Shown here in pieces: positions 42,881-53,888 of a stretch of 64,000 nucleotides of DNA (position 1 is the first letter of the stretch; every line of letters begins with the position of its first letter). Under the pieces are notes generated by a model. It searched no databases. It saw only the letters and a list, made by a program, of their open reading frames with translations, and had not been told where the DNA came from. Source of the DNA: Rhynchopus euleeides (taxonomy: Eukaryota > Euglenozoa > Diplonemea > Diplonemida > Diplonemidae); contig OY723296.1 in NCBI GenBank assembly GCA_963210315.1, positions 62,001 to 126,000 of the forward strand, written 5' to 3'. A program made the translations under genes and the position numbers.

Positions 42881-44160
42881 TGTGTGTGCTGTCTCCCGCA
42901 CTCTCGGTATCGTTTTTACCCCGCTTCTTATTTGGTGTTGTATCAGTAGGAATACTCAGCCCTGTTGGTGTGTGTCGTGTGGCGCAGCGTTCATGACCGA
43001 GAGATGTGCCCCCCTTGTCACACCCCTTCATTCGCAAGAGCTACGACTGATTTTCCAACTTCGCCCAGGTGGAAATCGAAACGGGAATGAGACATTCCTG
43101 CCTCTACCCATCACCGAACCCCCTCTCTCGCGTACCAACTGACAGCTGCGGCAGGGCCTGGGGGTGAGGAGGCATGGCGGCAGGAGCTACGCACGATTCT
43201 TCTTCCTCTTCCTTTGTCCCGCAGGGCACCCCAGTCTGCCTGTGGAATCCTGTCCGTACGTCACAAGACATGACTGGTGCACACCCAGCGATGGTGAGCA
43301 ATGAGCTGATCGAAACCTAAAACCGGGCCGGGCTGAGAGCAAGCACGATACCTGAGATGTCGGAACGACACTAGGTAGTGCAGCGATGCTATCAGCTCTC
43401 GAGCCCTGTCGACGCCCTCCCTCAACTGGCATGGTTTCAAGACACACAGAGAGACTGAATACGTAGAGAGGCTAGGCGAAAGGAGGAGCGGGGGGGGGGG
43501 GGGGTGGGGCGGTCGCAGTTTGCGTGCCTTCCCGCGACTGTTGCCCCCCCTCCCCCCCCACACCCCTCCCCCCGAAGGGAGTGATTTGTAGGGTCGGCGG
43601 CGCTCGGTCTTCTCGCGCTGTGTGGCCACACTGTGTGTGAGGGCACTTGCGAGATGGCCACAGTTCGCGAGCCCAAACTACACAACCTTGAGTTGTGAAA
43701 TGCGGTGGGTAAATGTGGAGCAGGGCAGGCAAAAGCCTGTGGTTCAGCGGCAGTCACAAGGCAGGGGACGGAGGAGGGGAAGGCGTGTGCGTGAGGGTCG
43801 TTTTTCACGATGGGGAGGTGGGGGGGTGGGGGGGTGTGATGATGCGAAACAAGCATAATCCACATAAAAACAACTGCCGCTGAACCATATTTTCTTATGT
43901 TTGTGAGGTCTGGGAGTGCTATAAACGAATGGGAAGAGAACAGAAATTATCTGTGCCCCCGCTGGATCGTAAAGTGACAGCAAAACGAGACAACAAACCA
44001 ATTACTGCCGAATGTTGTTTTGTTGGAACGCCCACTCTTTGTGCACACCACTCCCCGGTCTGATGAAGTGGTGTGAGTGGGGACGCACGATCCAGCTAAA
44101 GGCACAGAAAGTTTCCCCAGTTGGGTTCGCCGAACTAACAACAAAAGGGGGGGGGGGGCA
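42881..44160. other. Upstream region of the giant gene
   Basis: No supported gene. A G-run lies at 43490-43503 and a C-rich stretch at 43543-43573. GACAG ends eight bases before the giant gene's ATG as a possible acceptor. Any promoter or leader exon would be here, but none can be identified by eye. Confidence 0.35.
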
Positions 44161-44266
44161 AGGATGGCACCCCTGGATTATATTCATGGATTAAACTCGT
44201 GGATTAAATGGATTAAATGGATTATATTCGCCTGGATTTTACTATTTAATCCACGCCTTTGGGGGT

Positions 44267-44719
44267 TTGTGCTGCAGGGTGCCAGCGAGGGCATCTTGGG
44301 TGCATTTCCAGCTTGGCTCGCTGAAAAATGACGAAGGTTGCCGTAATACCGAAGCGCAAATGCCCCTTGACGTGCTTCGATTGACGTGTTGGCATTGCAT
44401 GTGCTCAACATCTTCATCCCCGGCACAGTCAGGTCCGACCACGACGAGTGGAGGAACTGTGGTCCCGTGTGCGGATCCGCCTGAGCAGTGGTGGCTGACA
44501 TTCAGTCGCCTTGTGCCGGAGTCCACCCTCGCAGGGGTGGGGTGCAGCCCGGGCCGCTGTCCAGCAGGAACAGCCGCACAGGAGCGTATCTTCAGCTGTG
44601 TGGGCTGGCAGTCTGAGAAGAGGCGCAACAGGCTCCAGCCAGAGAAGGTCCATAAGTTGACCATGATCCACTGGCACCGACCTGGTGGTAGGGCCTGGAC
44701 GCACCTGCAGTGGGATTAA
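44267..44719 (+). pseudogene. hAT transposase C-terminal fragment
   Basis: The frame ends in the hAT dimerisation region: PEQWWLTFSRLVPES, then AAQERIFSCVGWQSEKR and RNRLQPEKVHKLTM. This matches the family pattern in which WW precedes an ERxFS...G...RNRL...K core. The RNase H-like catalytic part is missing. It is flanked by TTAAATGGA-type repeats (about 44163-44250 and 44715-44770), possibly element termini. It could represent the source of transposase for the hAT-like elements here, but this copy is a remnant. Confidence 0.75.
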
Positions 44720-44819
44720 ATGCTGGATTAAATCCTGGACTAAATGGATTAAATGGACTAAATGGATTTTATATTACGCATTTTCAATACTTTACGCCTT
44801 TTCCACCTAAATTGCGTTA

Positions 44820-45434
44820 CTGGGGGGGGGCAAATAATCGTGCACTCCACTATTAATTGGCGAACGGGCGGGTATAATTGAGGGGCCCAAAAAAAGTCAA
44901 AAAGTTGACGGGGGGGAATAATCGTGGGGTGCACGATTATTCACTTTTGCAAGTTTTCTGGTCAGTTCTGGGGACAAACATCGCAAAAACCTCGTCCGTT
45001 TGCATATTTGGAATCTGTGCGGATCGTAGTGGGGTCATTTTGGCCATGGGGTGTCTGTCTTCACCCCTTACTGGCAGTCACCGTCTGGGCTCATTTTCGT
45101 GTTGAAACTGGGGGCACAAGGCCGGACATGTGGACGAATATGAGCCAAAATGGTGACGACCAGTCACGGGTGAAGACAGACACCCCATGGTCGAAATGAC
45201 CCCACCACGATCCGCACGGGCTCCCAACATTCAAAAGAACGAGTTTTTTGAAATTTCTGCGGGGAAAATTGCTCATTTTTCTTCCACAACTGACCGAAAA
45301 TAGCCAAAAGTGAATAATCGTGCACCCCACGATTATTCAGCGGAAAAAACTTTATAAATGCCCGTTTCAAAAAGGCACTATTATTTGACTATGCACGATT
45401 ATTCGACTATGCACGATTAATTGCCCCCCCCCAG
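44820..45434. mobile_element. Palindrome-rich TA-flanked element, copy 2
   Basis: The ends CTGGGGGGGGGCAAATAATC and GATTAATTGCCCCCCCCCAG are flanked by TA (44818-44819 and 45435-45436). The interior has inverted blocks built on AATAATCGTGCAC and is otherwise non-coding. Confidence 0.78.
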
Positions 45435-45993
45435 TAAGTTATTTTCCATTATTTTACGCTATTTTCATATGGGTGGATTTTTTTGCCCCCCCCCCCCCTA
45501 ATTTTCACGAGATTTTTTTCCAGGGCTGGGCATGAGTTCCAGCTGACCTTCGGTACCAAAACCCAAAAAAATCACCTCCTGGGCACGACCTGGCCATCAG
45601 GACACCTTCCACACCCAGTAGGACCTGTTTTTCACCATTTTTCGACAGATTTTGGCCAAAAGTGGCCCGTAGGGCCACACAGTGCATTTTCCTGGTTTTC
45701 ACCAGTTTTGCCCCTCTTCTGCTCATTTTCTGGGCCCGAAACGGATTCCAGTGGGTCCACAGGACTCCTGTGGACCGATTTCTCCTACTCGGGGTCAAGA
45801 ATGTCGTCACGGAAGGCGAGAAAACTGCAAAATTTGCCTTTTTCACCTGTTTCTGCAGGGAACTCGGGGAACTGCAGGGCCAGGTCACAAGCATAAAACT
45901 CCAAAAACAGGTGAAAGACCCGGATCGGCTAGCAGTTTCCCAGTGGCAATCTGCCTCCCTGCTGCCCAGCCAATTTCCAGAGAGTGACCATCA
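45435..45993. other. Intergenic with C-run
   Basis: A C-run at 45486-45498 is followed by sequence with no supported gene. Frames of about 130-150 codons on both strands lack family features. Confidence 0.35.
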
Positions 45994-46295
45994 TCATTTC
46001 CCAGACGACCTTCCCTGTCTCAGAGCCCACGTGTTTGTCTGGCGGTTGAACGCAAAGAACTCCGGCACTTCGGGGTACCTGAGACTCGTCATCCCATCGA
46101 AGGTGAACCGCCCGTGCTGACCCGGCTTACACATCCCTTTTGGTGATTGTTTCATTGTATTCTTCTCAGCACCGGGGGGGAAATGCAAAACAGCCTCATG
46201 TGCAGCGTTATCGAAGAAGACCCGCTCTTGCCCCTCGAGGTGGATGTTGAGCCTTGTGACGGAGGGCCACACAACGGACATTGTGTGCAGAAGGT
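45994..46295 (-). pseudogene. Helitron Rep/Hel protein fragment
   Basis: About 98 codons reading SVVWPSVTRLNIHLEGQERV, then FFDNAAHEAVL, and later YPEVPEFFAFNRQTNTWALR before a stop. Helitron Rep-helicase proteins have this segment between the Rep and helicase domains (pattern: P-x-x-R-L-x-x-H-L-x-x-Q-x-x-V-x-F, then Y-x-x-x-P-x-x-F-x-W/F near R). Neither the HUH tyrosines nor a Walker motif lies nearby, so it is a small decayed piece. It lies about 110 bases downstream of the WD40 gene. Confidence 0.68.
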
Positions 46296-46403
46296 GAGGG
46301 CGAATTCGAATGGAGCGAGGGGGTGAAGGGAGTTTTTTCGCACACTCGTGTGAGCGGAAAGCGCCCCACCACAGCTGCAACCAAACGTACTCTATGGTGG
46401 AAT

Positions 46404-47564
46404 TCAGCCCACCTCAATTTCCTCCCACTGCACATCACAGAGTGCACGCACACGGACAGAGTTGTCCTCCGGTGTGAAGAGATACTTGCCACATGCACTG
46501 AACGCAATGCCTTCACCCGGTGAGTTGCCCAGCCATCCCAGCCTTCCCACGAGCTGCCCTGTGCTGAGGCACCACACGTCTGTTGATTCGCTGCCCACCA
46601 TCGCCACAAGGTCACTCTCCTGTGACACCGCGAGAAGACATGGCGACTGTGGACATTCCAGACTGTGCAGGCAGGAGAGGGTGACCGTGCACCACACGTT
46701 GATCCGATCGTTGCTGGAGGCGGACACCAACTGCAGTTCGTCGCTGGTCAGTGCGAGGTGGTGCACGGGTGAGTCACCCTCCTCACCCCTATCCAGCGAG
46801 GCAGTGCGTGTGAGGGTGTGGATGTCCCACACAAAGATGTCCCGATCGTCTGACCCGGTGAAGATGTGGTTCACAGATGCGACAAGTCCAAACACAATAC
46901 CCGAGTGGCCCTCCAGCCGGGTGGAGGTCGGGGCTGCAGGGTCCGCAAGGTCCCACACCAACACAGCACCTGATGAATCCCCTGACACCAGGCGCCCACC
47001 TGCCGTCCATGCGGCACTCCACACCTCGTAATCGTGCTCTGCCAGCTCGCACCTGCACTGCCACGTCGAGGTGCACCACACACAGATGGTGGAATCGCTG
47101 GAACAGGTGGCGACCCAGGCACCGCAGTGTGAGAAGGCAGCACTGAAGATCTGGGCTGTGCCGTGGTTGAGAGTTGCCACCTCTGCAGCCGTGTTGGTGT
47201 CAAACACGGAGAAGCCGCCCGTGGTACAGCCCACCAAGCACAGCCTGCCGCACCTCGACACCGTGATGTACTGAGGGACGTTGTCCTGAAGGCTGTACTC
47301 TGCAGGCTTCACCTCCACCCAGCATGCCGCGAGATGCACATCACCGCCACTCTCCAGAGGTGTCTCCGCAACACGCTGCGTGTCGTCAAGATCGTCGCTG
47401 TATCCGTCGATGCGGGCGACGAGCCCTGCTGCACGACTTGGGTGGGCGGGACCACCAAAAATATCGGCAACGGCCTGCACCTTCAGGTTCAGCACAGTGT
47501 CGGAATCCGAAACACTGACAACGCAGCTGCGCCCGCTGGGAAGGTGGCTCACGCTAACCTCCAT
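46404..47564 (-). CDS. WD40-repeat protein with a ubiquitin-like N terminus
   Basis: The ATG at 47564 gives 386 residues. Residues 1-80 (MEVSVSHLPSGRSCVVSVSD, then TVLNLKVQAVADIFG) look like a ubiquitin-like fold. About seven WD repeats follow, with clear GH/WD-type ends such as STICVWCTSTW, GAVLVWDLADP, RDIFVWDIHTL and DRINVWCTVTL. WD40 propellers are scaffolds; the partner is unknown. The ATG comes six bases after TTTTCAGCAG, an acceptor-like site, so a leader exon or trans-splicing is likely. The upstream segment around 47600-47655 resembles 63920-63971. Confidence 0.82.
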   Translation of the reverse strand: MEVSVSHLPSGRSCVVSVSDSDTVLNLKVQAVADIFGGPAHPSRAAGLVARIDGYSDDLDDTQRVAETPLESGGDVHLAACWVEVKPAEYSLQDNVPQYITVSRCGRLCLVGCTTGGFSVFDTNTAAEVATLNHGTAQIFSAAFSHCGAWVATCSSDSTICVWCTSTWQCRCELAEHDYEVWSAAWTAGGRLVSGDSSGAVLVWDLADPAAPTSTRLEGHSGIVFGLVASVNHIFTGSDDRDIFVWDIHTLTRTASLDRGEEGDSPVHHLALTSDELQLVSASSNDRINVWCTVTLSCLHSLECPQSPCLLAVSQESDLVAMVGSESTDVWCLSTGQLVGRLGWLGNSPGEGIAFSACGKYLFTPEDNSVRVRALCDVQWEEIEVG

Positions 47565-48103
47565 TTGCACCTGCTGAAAACAGAACCTGTTCGGTGTTGC
47601 GCAGCAACCGTGATTCCTTCTCTTCCCTTGTTTGATGCGTTAACGCTTCCACCACCTCTAGCCTGTTGATGTGATGTGAGTGTGGAGCACATGTGTGAAC
47701 ACGATATAGCTAAACACACCGAAATGAAGCAGGGCCGTCGGTCGAACTCCGACATTTTTACGCTCCATCATGCATGTGGTAAGAACAGGGGAGCTGTACA
47801 AACCCCACACGCCTGTCCGCCCCCCCCCCTCTCTCTCTCACCCCCCCTCGCATTCGGTTTTAGTTTATGCGTTTTGGCAAGCTTACACACGCGCCATCCC
47901 CACCCATCACTCCCTCCACCACACACTGCTGAGAATAGTCGAATAAAGTTTGGATCTTCGCGACCTACCTTGTTTGTTTTCTTCCAAAAATTGAGCAACG
48001 TTTTCCCCAGCCAAAAATAAATAAGGCTGGCTGAGATGGCCATCGGAAATGGTTGTACATTGTTTTTAAAAATAAAGTAAACCCCCACCCCTGTATAATG
48101 TTA
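47565..48103. other. Upstream region of the WD40 gene
   Basis: Contains the acceptor-like TTTTCAGCAG (minus strand) before the ATG and a segment (about 47600-47655) shared with the right edge of the window. A run of C and CT lies at 47820-47845. No gene is supported. Confidence 0.4.
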
Positions 48104-48572
48104 CTGGGGGGGGGGCAAATACAAGAGTATATGCAAATACAAGGGTATATGCTAATACAAGAGTACTCCAGAAATCGCGATTTTAAAAAGTTCACCGAGC
48201 AAATACAAGAGTATACTCTTGTATTTGCATACTAGACTTTTGAAGAACTTTTATGGGGTTTTCATCGCATTTTGTACTTCCAATGACCTCCCCCAGGCCA
48301 GTGGGCCTCCTGTCTGGAGTCGTCACGGTCGGGTGGGAGTCGCCTCGGGGTGGGAAAGGCCAAGAGGACGCTCGTATTGTCTCTTCGGCGCCGCTGCCCC
48401 ATGAGGGCCCACCCGGAGGCCACATTTCTAGTATGCAAATACAAGAGTATATACTCTTGTATTTGCATACTAGACAACTTTTCAGCTAAAAAACAATTTT
48501 TTGAAAACCCTGAATTACGTAAGCTGGCACGGTGAATAGAAGAGTATACCCTTGTATTTGCCCCCCCCCCAG
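48104..48572. mobile_element. Palindrome-rich TA-flanked element, copy 3
   Basis: The ends CTGGGGGGGGGGCAAATACA and TTTGCCCCCCCCCCAG are flanked by TA (48102-48103 and 48573-48574). The interior repeats the palindrome ATACAAGAGTATACTCTTGTAT several times. Confidence 0.8.
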
Positions 48573-48590
48573 TAAATAACGCGTAATATT

Positions 48591-48699
48591 GGGGGCCCTC
48601 GCTACCAGTCACTACTCGTCACTGCTCGTCAGCCAGTGAGGGGAAGTGCGCCGTGGCTCACTTTTTCTCACTCAGTCACACTTGGTAGCGAAGGCCCCC
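48591..48699. mobile_element. 109-bp MITE of the GGGGGCCC family
   Basis: The ends GGGGGCCCTCGCTACC and GGTAGCGAAGGCCCCC are flanked by ATT (48588-48590 and 48700-48702). Same length as, and nearly identical to, the copy at 16998-17106. Confidence 0.9.
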
Positions 48700-48733
48700 A
48701 TTAAATAGCGCATAATATTAAATATAACGCATA

Positions 48734-49098
48734 CCTGGGACCCCCCGTGTTTAAGTCCCCCCCCCTGGAGGCGATTTTCGGCCGGGGGGGACTTAAACAC
48801 GGGGGGGGCGGACCTAAACACAGGGGGGGCTTAAACACGGGGGTGGCACAGTGGAGACCAAGAAGACCTCTTCCTCTGCTGTCGTAGGGGGGTAATTCCG
48901 GTCCGGATGGACTTTTGGCACCCCACTTTTCGACTCAGACAGCACCTGGAGGGCCTAGGGGCCACCTGATGACCCTCCAGACCAGCCCACCCCCGTGTTT
49001 AGGTCCCCCTGTGTTTAAGTCCCCCCCCTGCCAGACCCCCAGGGGGGGACTTATACACGGGGGTAAGGGGGGGGGACTTATACACGGGGGGTCCCAGG
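48734..49098. mobile_element. CCTGGGACC-family TIR element
   Basis: The ends CCTGGGACCCCCCGTGT and ACACGGGGGGTCCCAGG are flanked by TA (48732-48733 and 49099-49100). The interior repeats GTTTAAGTCCCCCC and its inverse and has no coding frame. Nearly identical to 56604-56967. Confidence 0.85.
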
Positions 49099-49115
49099 TA
49101 ATATTAAATAACTCG

Positions 49116-51486
49116 TCATACATTCGGCGTTATACCCGGTATCTACCGGGTATGTACCGGGTATTTTCGGTATTTCTGGGGTGACCCGTTTGGACCACGT
49201 TCTGTTGACTTTCTGGCCCTCTGGCTGGACAGAATGTTCTAGAAAAAAATTCCTGTACGAGTTTCTCGCAAAAATGGGCTGTCAGACCGCCTCCAGGGCA
49301 ATTTTTTTGAATTTTGGCCAAAAATACTGTTATTTTCCCGGTATCCGACGGGTATTTGGCCTGAAAACCCGGATCCTGGGGCAAATATACCACACAACCG
49401 AGCCAGATTAGGTTGGAATCCGACAAAAATATGTACTCTCTGTGCAGAACTTCACCTAGAGCACGCGCAGGCGGTCGAAACACCCATTTTTTGGGATAAC
49501 AACGCTTGCCTGTTGCGAGCGAAGAACCCAGCAATACAGAGAGGGTCACTACCCACCGACACCCACCGACAGGGAGAAAGCTCAGCCTTCTCATGCGCAG
49601 CAATGTCGCCCAATGCCACAAAGAAGGCACCCGAGGTCCTTTTTCACCACTCTTCATAGAGATGTTCATACGGAGTCGCGGGCATCGTCGTCGTCTTCAT
49701 ATTCATCCTACCAGCCGCCAAAGCAGGCGTGGGAGGAAGAAGAGTTTAATGTGGTCCAAGGGGGACACGACGGATCAGTGATTTGCATAGTATTCACTCT
49801 GCTTGCCGCCCTCTGGTTCAGGTTCAACAGCTCGAACTCCTCGAGTTCCTTGGGTGAGCACTTTATGTGCTATGGGTGGCTGCAGCTGTCCACGATTGTA
49901 CAAGCCAGAGGCATGCGAAGCCTTGAATATGAACCCTCAAGGACCAGTGATCTCCTGCTGGTCGGGCTGCGGGACAGCGAAGCCTTCCTCCTTCCAAGCA
50001 TCGCAAACCCGAGGGAATACAGACTGGACAGATATTCACTACCGTGTCCTCCGGCGGCCCTCAGACCTCCTGTGCCGTGTGCCTGTTTAGTAACGCGATA
50101 GTCATTGCTTCTTTCTGTGTGTCCTAGCTGTAGCGTGTTCACATGTGGGTGGTTAGCGTCAATGTATCATCATGGCAGGTCAGGAAGAAGGGAACACGCT
50201 TTTCACCACGGCACCGAGTTGCCGTTGGTTCCTGGAGCTAGGTCTAGGCAGGTTCCATCCCCCGTTATCACAAACGTATGCAGACGCATGGGTCTCTGTG
50301 GTACGGGATCATGACAGGCGGGTATTGTCCTTTGGTCAAAGACACTATTTTGGAGAAGTTTGCTGTCGAGTGGCTGAGTCCTCGCACCTACCGTCTACCC
50401 CGGCGCCGACCCTCCTGACTGGTTTCTCCACCGATGATAGTGTGGTTCACACTCACAAAGTAGCTACACTGAAGGCATCCCCATCCGGTGTGTGCCATAC
50501 ATGCCGGAGGAAGGCAGCGTGGAACCCTGCCCTGTATATATTCAGGTTGACGTCTGTTGCAGCTTCTCTCAAATGAGCTTTGGTGGTGGAATAGGGTGTA
50601 CAGGACGTATGGGATATCCGCATGGGCGAACTGGATGGCCATCCCACGGCGACCATCTCCCACAGGGGGGGGCGGGGAGGCGTACGTGTTCTCACCTACA
50701 TCTAGGATAGTCTACGTTCTCCTATCGGTTCTCCCCTGGGAGAACCGATAGGAGAACGTAGGTTATCCTAGATGTCCCATAAAGGAGGTGGCACGTCCCC
50801 CCTGGGAGGACCGACATTCTCCCATCGGTTCTCGGCGTACGTTCTCCCAGGGGGGAACACGTACACCTCCCCTGTGGGATAGTGACCGTCTCCCATGTGG
50901 GATATCCCACATGGGACATCGCGTCCTGTCCACCGTGTAGCCGTATGTTCTATGAGCCATCGTCACACAGGACCCATAATCAGCGGATACAACTGGTGCG
51001 GAAGGAGAGCTTTCGGGTTTGCGCAGTTCTGGGCTCCTGTTCTGAATCTGAGGGGATGAATGCCATAGGTCTGAGCTGACTCAGTGCGAAGCTCGGATGA
51101 AGCTTCGGCCAGTGAGCCCGAAGGACCAATCACCCAAGGACCTCGTCTGGATGCTTTTCCGCCATTTTTGCCGAAAAACACCTGTTCAGGGGTGTCTGAA
51201 AGAAGATGTTGGATACCTGAAGATCAGGTCCGCCCAAACGCCCGCTTCCAGCACCCCCTCACCAGCGGAAGTCCACTATGTACACATAGGATCACCAGTA
51301 TGTCACAGATATGCATCTGGTATACCGGGTAGGATACCAGTAATACCGGGTATACCGGGTCGATACCCGGTACATACCGGGGATAACGATTTTTTTTCGG
51401 TATACCCGGTATCTACCGGGTATACCCAAAATACCGAAAATACCGAAAATACCCGGTACATACCGGGTATACCGCCGAATGTATGA
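49116..51486. mobile_element. 2.4-kb TIR element with TACCCGGTA subterminal hairpins
   Basis: The ends TCATACATTCGGCG continue for about 50 bp as inverted arms containing TACCCGGTATCTACCGGGTA-type palindromes. The flank CTCG occurs at both sides, so a 4-bp duplication is possible. No transposase is recognised. It contains a degenerate copy of the GC-rich motif near 50030-50090 and a perfect hairpin at 50712-50761. Confidence 0.75.
50712..50761. repeat. Perfect 24-bp-arm hairpin in a cluster of palindromes
   Basis: The arm starts CTACGTTCTCCTATCGG and pairs exactly with its inverse across a 2-nt loop. Further hairpins of related sequence (GTTCTCCC and GGGAGAAC, CCCATGTGGGATATCCCACA) follow to about 50915. 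Confidence 0.9.
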
Positions 51487-51691
51487 CTCGTAATATTAAA
51501 TAGGGCGTTTTTGGGGGTTTTTTGGCCGTTTTTTTCGGCTAGTAGGCCAAAAGAGGTCATCTCCGGGGACGCACAGTGTCTGTACATGACGTAGGTGACT
51601 GAAAAAATCCTATTTTCAGCACCCGTTGTTCGCCAGCGGTTTTTTGCAAGTGAGTCCTGATAGCAAACAGCCCAGAACTCATAATATTAAA
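51487..51691. other. Short spacer between TIR elements
   Basis: Holds the TAATATTAAATA motif at both ends (about 51491-51502 and 51682-51693) and no gene. Confidence 0.5.
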
Positions 51692-52105
51692 TATCAACCA
51701 AAATCTGAAAAACCGTATACTTTTTCAAAATTTTGAGTAAATGGCACCCCGCTACACCTTTTTCAACATTTTTTTTTATCGTGTAACGTACACGGTGGAC
51801 TCCAGCGGCCCTAGCGGGAGTCTGGGAGCGGGAGTCTGAGCGGGTGTCAAAGACTCCCGCTAGCGGGAGTCTATACTCCCGCTAGGGGGAGTCTGACTCC
51901 CCCTAGCGGGAGTCTTTTCACCTATTTTCATCCATTTTTCCCATGATATAGTTACAGTCTACTGGCGTGGGGGGTAAAATCATGGTGGAAGAGGGATGGG
52001 GAGGGGCTTGTTTTGCTTCTGTCAGTTTCCCCGGACTCTGGACTACCTACCTATCCTCCTGGTAGCGGCTGCACCTGCGGAGGTGAGCGGTTAGAATTTG
52101 AGGTG

Positions 52106-53242
52106 TCAAAGTGCGGCCATCGCCTGTCGTAGTTGTGTTACACCTTGGGCAAGACAAGCCATCCTGCAGGCCTCATCTTCTTCGTCAGAACTGTCATCCC
52201 CCTCCTGCTGTGCGCGTTGGTCAAGCGTGCTCAAAGTCGCCTCGGATGACACGAATGGTGTGAAAGTCGCCCCCAGCGGGATTGGCATTTTGCACAAGCA
52301 GAGCGATAATTTGCGGTGTCCTTCGGGGAACCGGGACAGGAAGTAGGGCGCGCTGATGGGTTCAACGAAGTCCTGTGTGTTGCAGTGCACAAACCCCTTC
52401 TGCAGCTGTGTCAACTGTGTGCAAAGAACATACACAGCCAATCTATGAGCGTGTCGGGTGTGCAGACACGGACACAGAATGACTTCTCTATACCCGAGGA
52501 TCCCGTCCTGCGACAGGTGCGCAACCTTCCAAGGCATGCCCGATGCGCGCCGCTTCTCTTCTGCCATCGCAAGATCTCTCTCGTAAGTTGCGGAGCTGGC
52601 GATTGTAACGGCATCTTTCTTGCGATGTCCGTTCTCTGCTTCTTCAAATTCGTCGTTGTTCTGCAGAGGCACTGCATCTTCTGGAGCCCACCAATGATGG
52701 AGACTGTGTACGTAGGCATTGCGCGTTGATCCCTTTTCGGCATGCTCCATCAACCAGTGAAATATATGCCCTGAGATCCGAGCACGCAAGAAGGGAATCC
52801 GGGCTGACTCATCCTTGCATCCCCAGAAGTGCCAGGGGATGTCTGCATACCGGAAATGCATGAGGTCTGCAAGGGAGACAAAGAGGTAGCGGAACAAGCC
52901 CTTGTAGGTGTGTCCTGTGACAGGCAAGCACGACCTTCCGGAACTGAGCACCTGTCCCATTCTGCGACACATTCAGTGCAAGGTTTGTACAGGTCTTGTC
53001 GAATATTTTTTTGTTGTCTCATCCAGTACCCTGATCAGCCGCATGGCGAGCCCCTTGCAGTCATGGAGTGCTGGGGTGACGTAGCGGGCATTGGGAAGCA
53101 CACCTGCCAAGAGGGAGGGGTAGCCAGCCTCTTTTATCTCAGAGAGAGTCAGGTGCGGGTATCGATGCACCTGTTGATACCAGCGTTCTTCTGGGATGTC
53201 GCACAGTGAGCATCGGTGCCCTCGCCCCCCGCATCGCCTCAT
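52106..53242 (-). CDS. Unrecognised two-exon protein of the histone-bearing element
   Basis: Exon 1 (53242-53030) and exon 2 (52951-52106) join across a 78-nt GT-AG intron to give 352 residues; unspliced, a TGA interrupts the frame. The N terminus has a Cys/His cluster (MRRCGGRGHRCSLCD). The middle is aromatic-rich (HTYKGLFRYLFVSLADLMHF, IPWHFWGCKDE, then VHSLHHWWAPED). A lysine/glutamate helix lies near residue 200, and the end is acidic (DDSSDEEDEA). No DDE, HUH or tyrosine-recombinase signature is visible. Retention of an intron and frame in two copies suggests a used gene, perhaps an unknown transposase or cargo. The first copy at 1-1040 has a hAT insertion inside this intron. Confidence 0.6.
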
Positions 53243-53507
53243 TGTTGCCCACTGCTGATCTATACTCCCGCTAGCGGGAGTTGGACTCCCCCTAGTTGAG
53301 ACTCCCGAAAAGGGTTAAACCCGGTAGTGGTACCCTACCCCCGCTGGAGTCCACCGTGCAAGGCCGGATCAGCCCACGGGTGGGTTTGAGGAAGAAATCT
53401 GGGGGGGCAAATTTTGCTGCGACTTCCGGTTTCACCCGGCCGAACTCCAGCATCTATCCAGACCCACGGTGCCAAGCCGTTCGCCCGTGTCGCGATCATT
53501 CGCGGCT

Positions 53508-53888
53508 TCAGGCTGCCCCCGACGACACGTTTGTATCCTGCACCTTGCCATACTTCGCCTCCACCTTGTATATGACGGAGAGCGCCCTCCTTCCGCATCG
53601 TTGCGACTTCCCTGACAGCGAACTTATCCATGTCAGGGAAGACATGGCGATGATTGCGTTGGCCACCTGGGTGCTGTGCTTGTGGAGCTCCTTGCTCAAC
53701 ACCGTTGCTAGGAGCCTTCTAATGGATCCCAGTGTCAGCACACTGCCCCCTTTTTTAACAGGGAAGGCCGTGCAAAAATCATGCACAATGTTCGTCGCCT
53801 CCGCAGCCTCGGGACTCTCTGCGCTCTTCTTCTTCTTAATCGACTTTGCCGCCGGCTTCGCTGCCGGCTTCGTTGTCGTCTTCCCCAT
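53508..53888 (-). CDS. Histone H2B-like protein, transposon-borne copy 2
   Basis: 126 residues, differing from the copy at 1306-1686 by one visible residue (HKHS for HQHS) and a few silent bases. Features are as in that copy: a Lys/Ala-rich tail, a NIVHDF segment, then IRRLLATVLSKEL leading to a short AI-containing helix. The final 40 residues are unlike H2B. It lies between two direct copies of the element's right terminus. If expressed it could act as an H2B variant or be a dead cargo copy. Weak similarity read by eye; a chance basic protein cannot be excluded. Confidence 0.5.
   Translation of the reverse strand: MGKTTTKPAAKPAAKSIKKKKSAESPEAAEATNIVHDFCTAFPVKKGGSVLTLGSIRRLLATVLSKELHKHSTQVANAIIAMSSLTWISSLSGKSQRCGRRALSVIYKVEAKYGKVQDTNVSSGAA

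Noticed and set aside
49130-49669. 179-codon minus frame in the 2.4-kb TIR element
   Set aside because: It starts in the subterminal palindromes and shows no family features or sensible start context.
52975-53029. In-frame TGA as evidence of a pseudogene or stop-codon reassignment in the 352-residue gene
   Set aside because: A 78-nt GT-AG intron of typical size for this genome removes the stop and keeps the frame, so splicing is the simpler reading.
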